Part shown: piece by piece, positions 1 to 11,300 of the stretch | Numbering within the stretch: position 1 is the stretch's first letter | Layout of the letters: every line of letters starts with the position of its first letter | NCBI RefSeq assembly: GCF_905220565.1 | Contig: NC_059409.1 | Coordinates: 11,464,549-11,528,548 of the forward strand | Direction of reading: 5' to 3' | Source: Melitaea cinxia | Taxonomy: Eukaryota; Arthropoda; Insecta; Lepidoptera; Nymphalidae | Length of the DNA: 64,000 nucleotides | Made by a program: the position numbers and the translations under genes | Notes under the pieces: model-generated | The model's input: only the letters and a program-made list of their open reading frames with translations | What the model was told of the DNA's origin: nothing | Databases searched by the model: none

Positions 1-112
1 TTTTCCAAAAATCAGTTTAATATACTGGTCCCGCAGTGCGGGAACTTTCAGATATTAAGCTGAAAAGAACAGATACTACACTTTGATCTTAGCCAAAAGG
101 CCGAGAAGCGAT
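1..112 (-). ncRNA. U2: U2 spliceosomal snRNA, 3' part cut off by window edge
   Basis: Read on the minus strand, the RNA begins at 112 with the invariant U2 5' end (ATCGCTTCTCGGCC). It continues through the branch-point recognition sequence GTGTAGTATCTG, stem-loop IIa/b, and the Sm-binding site GATTTTTGG near positions 5-13. U2 is about 190 nt in animals, so stem-loops III and IV lie left of the window. U2 pairs with the intron branch point in the spliceosome. Every conserved block visible is intact, so it may be functional, but insect genomes also carry U2 pseudogenes and the 3' half cannot be checked. I did not identify a convincing proximal sequence element upstream (about 155-180). Confidence 0.95.
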
Positions 113-1380
113 ACCGTTGTCAACGCGACTGACGGAGGTCATTAGATGCAAGAGAATCTGGCCAGCGCGATTCAGAAAACAACTCGAGTTGTACAGCGAC
201 ATCTAGGGAGTCATAGCAGAACTAAATATTTCATAAATGAAGTATCTTTTTAGTAAGGAGAAGTACAAAACTCGATATATCTACACAATATTTACGGCCC
301 TGTTTCATCGGTTGCTAAAAGGCTATCTGATATAAACGGTATCAAGCAGATAAGTTAAAATTTAAAAAAATCACTTAGATAAATAACATCAGAAACAAGT
401 GAAAAACGCCCTTAGTTTATAAATTCATTAAAATAAATAAATAACATCAAATATTTTTTTTTCCTATGATATTAACATAGGATTTAATTTTCACTTTTTT
501 ATTCACATTTTGTTTTTATTTTTGTTACTTTTATTAACATAATTATATACGTGTGTAACATATTATTAAATTGTTAATGTTATTTGGGTATGTTATTTTT
601 ACAAATAAAAATAATAATAAAAGTATGACTATTTCAAATTATTTATTTTTTGTAACATTGACCTTAAAATTAACGTAATAACATTAATTTATCAAGCGAA
701 GATTTAATACTAATAATTAATTACCACACTTGCCAATATTCTGGCTACATTCATATTTCCAACCATGACATTTCTTACTGATATTTTTTTATTCATCACA
801 ATAACACGTGTGGTGTACTTGTAACATTAAAACCCGGTTCCTATATATTAAAAAAAAAATCTATTATATATTTTTATAAAAATATTCGTTATCCAGTTTA
901 ATTTTGAAAATGACATGTTTGAAATTGAACGATTTGTGAATAAACATGGTTTTTTTTATACATATATTGGAACCAGGCATAAAGTACTATACATTTATTC
1001 CATACCGGGCGGTAAAGGTTCGACGGGATTTGGTGCGTATGGAACTTCCTGTAACAAAATTTTTGCTTTTAAAAATCATTTAACAATAATTTTTATGTCA
1101 ATAAATAATATTTTTAATTTAATTAAACAAATGACATACTTGATATCTTACTAAATATTATTTAAATCAGTCTAAATAAATAAAAATGAATAACGAAATG
1201 TATATACGCGCATAAAGTCTGAACGGCTGCACCAGATAGGATATCTTTTTGGGTTTATTCATGAAAAAAAAAATTAATAAAAACAGCGGTACGGAGTTTG
1301 GGGGGTTAGCTGGTTGATGATATAAAATGTTTTTAAACTACGCTAGTGTAGGTGAAACTGAATCAATTGTTTAGTTAATG
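113..1380. other. AT-rich non-coding stretch
   Basis: Between the U2 gene and the first recognisable repeat I see only AT-rich sequence with scattered poly(A)/poly(T). A short open frame at 915-1154 has no recognisable domain. This may be the last symplekin intron or 3' flank; no further symplekin exon could be recognised. Confidence 0.5.
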
Positions 1381-1384
1381 CTTT

Positions 1385-1600
1385 ATATTATAAGAGCGAC
1401 TCGTCTGAGCTTCGCACGGTTGCAAAAACTATTAGTGTTCCCTTACAATATTATGCATGTACTCGTATTATACATATAAACCTTCCACTGGTAACTTTAT
1501 TTACTAAAGAAAACAGTATCAAAATTCGTAGCGTAGTTTTAAAGATCTAACCATACAGACAACGGGAAGCGATTTTCTTTTATACTATGTAATATCTGTT
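1385..1600 (+). repeat. Dispersed repeat copy (GACCCG-TTCGCACGG type)
   Basis: The stretch from the 'gactcgtctgagcttcgcac' block to the 'gaagcgattttcttttatac' block aligns closely with 14910-15110 in the same orientation. The two copies share the order of the cgcacggttgcaaaaacta, cctttc/ccact and catacagaca blocks. It resembles the 3' portion of a lepidopteran non-LTR or SINE-like repeat. No coding capacity. Confidence 0.6.
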
Positions 1601-1849
1601 TTTTCACGTGATACAAACAATACCTATATTATTTACGTAATAATTATTTTACTATCAAATTATCATCATTCAGTCTGGGTATTAAAAAAATACACAGAAA
1701 AGTTTCATATGCTGTATATTCATTATCAAAATAATTATCGGTATTCGATGAATGTCGACGATGTTGGTAAGAGTATACCATTACCTAAGCTCCTGCTATA
1801 TCAGGAACAATGCAAATGCAATGCCCACCCACTCACAATATCTTACTTG

Positions 1850-2085
1850 AAATTTGGAGTAGCTCGATTGGGTAAGCACCATAACACCTTAACCTTACAG
1901 AAGACCACAACTAAATAACACAGATCTCAAGTAGTATTGTAATCCTGTGGTGAGCAAAGTAGCCAGAGTTACTGCGGACGGTCGGGCTCAGGGATAGGGT
2001 CGGCAACGTGCGTGCAATGTTCCCGGTGTTGCTGGCGTGGGTACGGTAACCGCTTACCGTGTGGCGGACCGTACTGTTATAATAC
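1850..2085 (+). repeat. SINE-like repeat, family S1
   Basis: This copy shows the family S1 order: gagtagc...accttacagaagacc...agtagtattgt...gtagccagag...gggtcggcaacgtg...tgttgctgg...cgcttaccgt..ggcggaccgta. The same order recurs at 12010-12285, 47275-47460 and 49345-49850 on plus and, inverted, at 11395-11600, 25855-26040 and 31590-31750. Dispersed non-autonomous element; no open frame. Confidence 0.75.
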
Positions 2086-2392
2086 AGCACTGAACCCGAA
2101 ATTGCAAACACCTATTTCCTGCTAAGTCAGCATTCTCATATTAGAAAGCTAGAGACAGAGAAAGAGAAAGTTCAGTTTTGCGCCTACATCCGTCGCGAAC
2201 ACACTTCTTGGCTTGTCTAGATTAATTAATATTATAATTAATTAAAGTTGAGTGTTGATTAAAGTGCAAAATTATATTTTCTTAAAAAAAAAAAAAAAAC
2301 CTAGTCATATATTGAATTGTAACAGTACGCTCGTTCGCTACGTGTGGGTGCGGCAAGCAGCGGGCGGCGAGTGGGCGAGTGCGGTGGGGTAC

Positions 2393-5300
2393 CTGCGGGC
2401 CCAGCGCGGCCACGTGCGGCGGCAGCAGCGCGCGCGCGCGCGGCGGCAGCGCGGCCAGCGCGGGCGCGGCGGGCGCGCCCAGCCGCTCCGCGCACTTCAG
2501 CCAGCCCTCCCACGCCACCTTGTTCGTCCACACCTGCGGGCACGTCGTGCATACGATTGAAAGAGTTATTGTATTTTTTTCATATAACCACGATATACTA
2601 TTTTAAAATCCTCACGATGACACCTCCAATTCGATAACCCAGCACTAAGTAAAAATTTTTTATTTATTTTTTATTTAAACTGTAACATGTCACAGTTATC
2701 ATGTTAGTTTTTATTTTTGTTACCTATCTAGGAACACGGATTATTGAGACGGATCTAACGTAATACAGCAGTTTGGAAGATAGGAGATAATAAAGAATTA
2801 TTATATACATATATAGAAAAAACACGCTCGAAAAATCTTTTTTGACATTCTGCAAAATACGTGCTAGTGACCGCTCTTATGGAGACTAGTAAAAGTCGAG
2901 AGTTAAAGAGGTACCGATAGCTACGATTAAATTTTTTTCGTTATGTTTTTGATTTTAGTCGTAAGAGACGCGTCGGCTGCAGAGTTTTAAGCTGTGAAAA
3001 AATAGAGAGCACATAGGGCTTTAGACTTTTGTCCTAAAAGCGTGTTCTAGTCTAATTTGCCTGGAATATGTTGTTATGAAAGCGACAAAGCACTATCGTG
3101 TCTCTTACCCCTCTTTTAAATATTGGAAGTTGTTGGATGCCACAGAGCAAACAGACTCCTATTTATGACATTAAAGTCAAATTATATAATCTATATGCTA
3201 GGTAACTATGCCACATGAGTTTGCACATGTAAGTCGTAGCACGTGAAACTACAACCATGAGAAATGCCTTGCCATGCCTCTGAGAACGTGTTAACTTGTT
3301 GGTCCCGGTTGTTATCATTCACACTAGATAGCGATCGTTACTCATAGTAGAGAATATATCCGCCAAGCATTGGAGCAGCGTGGTGAATTAAGCTCTGATG
3401 CTTCCCTAAATGGCGAAATAGGCCTATACCTAGCAGTGAGATATTATAGGCTGAAACATCTATACTCGTAATTTCATCAAAAATATCAACAAGTATCAAC
3501 GAAAACTATAAACATATGTGTATGTACATAGATGAAAGTGTACTGAGTAGACAGACAAATTTCTTTTGTACTTACAATAGTACTAATTTTAAACAACATA
3601 TATTTTGCCATAGTAAAATTTCAGGACACATACCTCTCGTTCTATAAGCACTTGTAATATATTAATCGCCAGAGGTCCTAGACCCGGATAGAGTGTGAGA
3701 GCTTGGAGTACTGTTCTCATCATCAGGACTGGAATTTCAGTTTCTTCCGCCAACCGTTGTAGCACTGCTGACAGTACCTGAGAAATATTATCAATAATGT
3801 GTTTCTCTATAGTGATATTATAATGAACTACATATACACAAACTTAATATGTGAATGTGTATCATGTTCCGGTTTTAATTAATTTAGCTGTTAAACTTAC
3901 TACAATGGGTTTAGCGTAATACTTACAATATATGAAAAAAAAAGACAACTTACACTTTGTGTAAACGTGTTCTTCTCAGCAAAACAGAGTGCAGTTGCTT
4001 TGATGATATACTTGAGTTCAGCCTTGTTAGGATCTATTAAGTGCAGAGCAACCAAGAGATCTTCCGGGGATACTGTATAATATGATAATTGTATTATATA
4101 AAATTTATATTTTGTACCTTTACCAATGTTATACTTATTATAAAGTGAAGAAATTAAAAGTATTTGGTAGTAAGTAGGGGACAGAAAGGAAACTAGTTAG
4201 GGTGTGTATAAAGGAGGTACAAGTTTTAATCAAGCAATGTACCACAACCGCTAAGTTATGTCAATTAAAACTTTATATGTGTGATATCAATCACACTCCA
4301 ATACAAGTTTTGTATTGAAACGAGCGCGAAACGCAATTTTAATGTTGTGCTATGCTTAGGCTCTAATATATGATTGGCTATTAATTTGAAATTACAATTT
4401 TGACATGAATAATTCCAATAAAAATTAAAAATTAATAATTGAATAAATTAATAATTCCTATTAATTAAATAATTCCACCATTTAAAATAATTTGAAGTAA
4501 TTTAAATGAATCTAATATTTTGCATTTTAATACCATCATAGTTTGAATACTTACAAAACTTTTCTAAAATAAAAATTAAAAAAACGTTAAAATGAGTAAA
4601 AGGTGCATAGAATTAATCATTAATTAAATTTTTTTAGTATACCTGGCAATTGTTCATTGTTAGGATTTTGTAATCCTAGGAGTTTGTTAAATACTTCTTT
4701 CACTACAGCTGGGTTCAATTTTATCAGTTTCGGTAAAGCGGCTAAGATCTGAAATAAAAGAGTAGGTAATGACAATTAGGGGTTGTCTATAAATCACGTG
4801 TGTATTTTTTTTTACCAGTTCCCCCCCCCCCCCCGCTTAGGTTATGTATGGCGTAGTTAGCAAAATAAATTAAAATTTTCAAAACATTATTTTTAATTAC
4901 AGGTATAATCTAATTAAATTTTGGAAAGTTAAGCATTGTAATATAAATTTATAGACGGAGATCATAGTTGCAGGGTGTTTGTTGGTTGTTTCTTTGGGTT
5001 AGAAATCACGCATTCAACGAAATATTGTGTATTTTATAGCATATCAATGCATTGTTAAGAATAAAGGTTTAAGAGTAAGGCCTTCCCGTACTTTTAATTT
5101 TGTGACAATAAAGCACAGCGTCCTTGAAGGCGTCCAATTATTTCAATAACAATAAAAACAATTCATTATTGTATTTACGTTATGTGATCATTGAAAGTTT
5201 GTCAATTAATGTAGTAATGTAAAACATAAAAATCTAACGCTGAGTTGCACGAAAATAAATTAAAATTTAAGTAGTGATTAAACTAATTTAATCGCAAGAA

Positions 5301-8300
5301 TTGTATGAAATTCTTGTGATTAAATTAGTTTAATCTCTACTTAAATTTTAATTTTGTTTCGTACAACTCGGCGTAAAACTGTGTAAATTACCCCCACTCT
5401 CTCCCCAGGCTCTTCAATTCTAATTGTCCTATAGGTAACATTACATGGCAACCATATTATTGTTTTCTGGAATCTCTTCTATACTACAAAGCACTTAGAT
5501 ACTTAAGGCTTAAAAATACTAAAATTAAGTTGGGTTAGTTAATATTAAAGTTAACAAGAGTAGTTAAAAGTAACAGGGTTACATGACAACCCAAGAGCAC
5601 TTACCTCTTTTTTAGACAGTCCATTTAGTACGGGGATAAGGAACCGTACGTCGGATACACGTGTAGCATATAGTTCACGTACACGCGACACTAGTTCAGC
5701 ACTAGGAGGAGCTGAGTAAGAAAAAAAAAAAAATTACTGAAAGACTTATTTGTTAAAATATCATATTTTTTTGACGTATTTCAATATAAACGCACACTGC
5801 AAACTTTCTAGCTTATCAGATAAAAGACAGACGGTTCATTAAAAAGGAATAGAGAATGGAATAATACTAAAATAGTTGAGTGGCATAAGCAATGACAAAC
5901 ATGGACACAGTGATTGAATTGATGACTTACAGAATTATTTTTTTCAGTAATAACTGAGTGACATACGGATTTAAAGGGTAAACAAATAATAAGGAGGAAT
6001 TAAATGACCTAAGGAGTTGATGGGGTGATCTAAGGAATGACTAGAAAACTCTAAGGAGTGACCGAGTAATTTAAAGAGTAGCTGTGCGATTTCAAGAAGT
6101 GATTGAAGGAGCTACTAAGTGATTTAAGTACTGATTGAGTAATTTCTATCGGGTTCAATGATTTAAGAAGTGACTAATTCTACGTGACATTAGCGAAATC
6201 ATCTGTGGTCATTTGGCACTGTTGAAAGCCATTTTAACCTGAAGAAGAATAAGAAGTGACTCGAGTTATTTAAGGAGTGAATGAGTGATTTAAAGTGATT
6301 GAGCGATTTAGGGGAGTGGCTGTGTGATTTAAAGACTGACTGAGTGCTTTAAGCGGTGATCATCTGGTTACAGGAGTAACCGATTGATTTGAGTTGATGA
6401 CTGTTACCATATGATTTGAGAGGTGACCATGCGGTTACAGAAGTGACTGAGTGATTAAGAAAGAAACATGTTTATTTGGGATATCACACAAATTGCAGAC
6501 AGTTTTTATACAAAAAGATAAATACAATTAATTAGAAAAAAAGTAAAAAAAAAAGTTTGCAAGAACAGTATATAGACTACAAAAAAGAAAATTATATCAT
6601 CAAAAAAAAAGTCATAAAGATTATAAAATGTTATAAAAATATACAAGAAATGTGAAGGTAAATATATAAGTAACAAATAGCGCCTGCGGCTAAATGCTGG
6701 GCCCCAAAAAGGTATATCCTCAGCTTGGAGTCGGTTATGATAAGAAACGAAAGCGAGCAGTGCTCGGGGCCGGACCTCTGTCGGTGAGGATGTGCACGAG
6801 GCGCGTGAGCAGCGTCTCGGCGCCGCGCGGGCAGTCGGCCAGCAGCGCGGCCAGCGCGGGCCGCAGCGGCGCGGCGCCGGGCGCGGCGCGCAGCGGCGCC
6901 TCCAGCGCGCGCAGCACGCAGCGCTTCGCCTCCGCGCCCGCGGCCCCGTACACGCGCCCCATCTCCATTATCAGCTCTGCGGGACCATTCATACGTGAAG
7001 CAAAAACTGTCTACCCCTTTTTACGAATATTGCGATGGAGTTTCGCACACTTATACTTTATGTAGAGGAGTGCAGAATGCTAATTTTTTTTTTAAACAAT
7101 TAAATTTTTTTTTTTAAACATTAAATCAATACATAATACATTACACACTACCAGGTATTTGACAAACACACGCACGATGTACTCTTTTGTTTATTATTAT
7201 AGAAGTATAGTCTCTGAGAACAGAAACTTAATAATGTACAAACTTTACAACAATTTCTATCACTGGTCGGCCATATTAGTATATTTTTTTACACCAGTGG
7301 CCTTTCTTAAGATTAAGCGACCTGGCCAAAAGTTTGCCGCGCAGTATATGTAGCGCTATAGCGCAGATGTCGGTTGATCATTTCAGAAAAAATCGATTAA
7401 ATTATTAGTTGATTTAAAAAAAAATCAGAAAAATATTTTAGAGCGCCTATTCTGTATAATTTTCATAGAATACTCGGTAAAACTAACTAACAATAGCCAT
7501 TATGTTTCGGCTGACCCTTTATTTAGGTTTGTTTACAGAGGTGAGAGTTTATAATTAAAAATCGATTATAATGCCGCCCCAGACCATGGTCTTTTTGACC
7601 CTAGTCTTACGTATTTAGCCCTTGCATAACATTGGGTACATTCCCTAAGTTTGTACCCATATTAAATTGTAGCAATTTTGAAATTGTTAGTTATTTTCCT
7701 GCCTCCTACTCGTTTATTTTTTAAAGATATAGAAAAAATAACGCTTGTAAAATGTGTATGTGTTACTTAATGGCGAAACAAATATTTTCATTTCATTTCG
7801 AAACGACAAACATGTCAATGTCCAAAAGCTTTAATAAGAGAGTTCTAGGCAAAAAAACCTTTTTATTTATTTATTTTAAACAATTATTCTCAATTAAAAT
7901 GAGTGATTCGAATTGAACATATCCATTGGTATGTATATAAAAAACTACAGTATGACTTAAATACAGAGGCAAAATTCGTACCATTTGTCTTAACATAAGC
8001 CATACTCTATAATTTCATAGATTATATAATATTATGGATGGTATTATGGATCGTAGAAGGGTGGAGAATGGTCTTTATATATCAGAAAGTGTCCGTTTTT
8101 CTGTTATTCACGTACTTTTTTATAAAATTAATTGTTATTAAATCAATAAGTGTATACTATTCACAGTTTACGAAATAAAATCACTAGGTGCACGTTTCCT
8201 TACAATAAATCTTTAACGTTACATTTACTACATTATTTTGTACAACGTAAGTTGTTGAAATTTTTCAATAATTAACTACTTTAGTCGACATTAACCATTT

Positions 8301-11300
8301 GATATAAATTTTTTTTAACTCGGCATACATCAATTGTCCCCACAGTGCCACTGTGGAAGGACTTTGAAATGTTATTTATAGCATACAGCTGAACACTTTT
8401 TCAACTTTTCTCCCATATAAGATCATTCTCCTCCCCTCTACCCTCCATATATAACATGTAACATTCACAAAGACTTGACATTACCTTCTTTTTCCGGAAA
8501 CAGTGCCATCACCAGATTTAAGCATATCTTGTAAAGGTCGTCTGACCAAGGCCTGTTCATGTATCTGTTTCCGAACAACTCTTGTGGAGGTGTAGATAGA
8601 GATATAAAGCCGAGGTACAAGAGAGCGTGTTTCTCAATAACCTTCTTAGCTGCCTCTGTACCCTGTTTGTAGATTTTTACGCAGGCTTTAAGAGTTAAAT
8701 CGCGGATTTCTTCGTTTTCACTTACTGAAAGGTAAAACGATAATCGTTTGAATTACTTTAGTGGTTTCACTTGATGAGTGACCAAAGTGGAAAATGCTAG
8801 ATATTTATATGAGAAATCAAAATACTTCGTTTTGTATACATATACGTAATTTGTAAAGTATATGTTAGTATAGTTATATTTTTATCCTATGAAGAAGCGT
8901 CGTAAGCATTAAAATATTTAAAAAAATGTTATTTAACCACAGGTGGTAAGTGATCGCTGTAGCAAGCTGAATAAAAAGATTGGATTCTTACTTATGACTT
9001 ATGATATATGGTTTTTGGAGTCTGGAGAGTGTATATGTAGCATACTGACCACAATATTAATATTTTTTTTATTCAAATAGGTTGGTCTGATGGTAAGCGA
9101 TTACCATAGCCACTGCTTGAGAGCAGTATTGTTTCGCTGTGATTTGCATCAGGGTTTATTGTTCGACAAAACCAGTTACTTAGGGTGCGTTCAAGTATTA
9201 CGTAACACAATGGGGGGCTTGTAAAAAGATAGCAACCATTTTCGTTCATATTATATGTGGAATCATAAGTAATTTTTATTTTGTTCTCCCAGGAACTCTT
9301 TTAGCCACCCAGGGGCATATTTCTTGAAGCGTTTAATAGCAAAGTTCATGACTTTCTGTAAGCAAGTAGTTTAACAGTTATGGAATCCTCTTTGTCTGCT
9401 TTCTTGATGCTAGTAATGAAAGTCGAAAATCATCAAAAATTGCTTTACGTAATACGCGAAAATGTGCGCCCTTTTATTGTAGAATCATAGCTTCTTGAAA
9501 TTAAATGATTTAAGATTAAAATAACAGAAATTGTATACTTACACACATTACATACCAATGCAGCAACATACTTGTGTGATCTCGGAGGCCTCATTATACT
9601 CAATTCCTCTAACAACTCCATTGCTAAACTTGACTTATCTTCCGTTATTAAGTGCTTTAAGTAATCAATCGCTTCATCTGTTACTACTGGAGCTTCCATA
9701 TAAATTTTTCGTAAAAGTACATCTTTATTTGATTCTATTACTGGCTCTTCTCGTTCTGATATTTGAGTTATTAAAGCACAAAGTAATTGATTGTAATTTT
9801 CGTCATGCTTTTCGTGAAGTTTCGGTTGTAAGGTCGACGGGTGTCTGTTAAAGCCTTGCATGAAGGCATACTCTTCATATAACCATGACAAAGCTAAGTC
9901 CATTCTATTCATAGGATCTTCTAGAATATAATTTAGCACTAACTCTCTAAGGTCAGGTGTGTAACTCGAAGCAAATATAGTTATGAATTTTGAGCGTGTT
10001 TGAGCCGCTCCACCTATGGCTGCCTCTTTTTCCGCTTTCAAAATTCTATCAACAGCTTGTATCATTAACTTTTCCTTTATTTCCTTAGGTATTGGTCGTG
10101 TTATTTCTTGCAGTTTTAATAACTTAACTTTTTGCTTGAGTTTTGGCACCGTCGGTGTAGGTGGTGGAATTAGTTTTTCCTTTTCCTTAGCTTTTCTTTC
10201 CTCCTCCTTCAAATGTTCTTGTCTAGTTTCCTTCATCAGTTTCGACACAGCATTTTCTATTTGTTTGTCCGCTTTGGATGTCTCTTGGAGTTTCGCTACT
10301 GCATTTTTCAGAGTAGTTTTCTCATCATCTTCTCGTAGTAGTGGAATTTTAGCACCGAAATCCGATAGTATAGAAGTAGAAGTGGTAACTTCCGGAGGAA
10401 CAAGTGGTTCGTCCTTTATTAGAGCCAGTAACATTTTTGCTAAGCCACGCTTCTGGGTATTAGTACCAGAATTTGGTATTGGTTTGTATAAAGACATGAA
10501 ATGACTTGGGATACTGTTGGGTAGATTATTACGCAAGGTCGACGTAACGAGATTGACGACATTTTCTACGCTATTGAGTCCTTCGAATATGGATTCTTCG
10601 CTGGCTGTTGCTTTAGTTACACTTGACTGACTACTGTCATCATCAAAAATATTAAATTCACTCCTACTGTTACTGTCGCTGCCGGCAGCGCTTTGTGGAG
10701 AGTCAACTCTGAACCGTTTAGCTGGTGTATCTCCATTTTTAATTTCTCCCAAACGCTTATTCCTTCTTTCTTTCGGTATCGCTTTATGTATTTCCTGAGG
10801 AGTCATACCAATGTCGGATAGTAGCTGCGTCAACTGGGGCATCATCTCGTTTGAAGATGGATGTTTGACCAAGACTAATAGTTGCATTTTCAAATGTTTA
10901 CGAACTGAATTGACTTGTGATTGTGATAACGTTGGCGGTAATGTCGTGTGCAGGTCGCCTAAAGCTTGGACTACATTTGGTAAATACTTTGGTCTCAATT
11001 TTGCAACTAAGCATAGAGTTGTCATACAAGCCATAAGATTAACGCTTGAAATGTGTTGCGAGTTGTGAAACTTAAGTAACAGTTGGAAGATATGTCTGTA
11101 ATATAAAATGTAAATTTAATGTATACATTACTTTTAAAAATGGTATCTACAACGAGATAGTATATCAATTTTTATTTCAGCAATCTATTAATATTGATGT
11201 GTGGGCAAATACATTTTTCTTTAACTTTATATTATCTGTAATATGGCCTTTAAGTAGTTTAAAATACAATAAGGTTAGTATTAATTGTTCTGTATTTGTA

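Noticed and set aside
915..1154. 79-codon plus-strand frame with a Gly-rich stretch
   Set aside because: No family resemblance, AT-rich context and poly(T) coding; no splice sites giving a sensible gene.
2252..2637. Several overlapping Arg/Ala-rich frames on both strands
   Set aside because: They are shadows of GC-rich symplekin exon 12, which is fixed by homology and splice phase.
6694..7065. 123-codon plus-strand frame
   Set aside because: Antisense shadow of GC-rich symplekin exon 7.
9531..11068. Plus-strand frames opposite the large symplekin exon
   Set aside because: Hydrophobic antisense shadows; the minus strand matches symplekin throughout.
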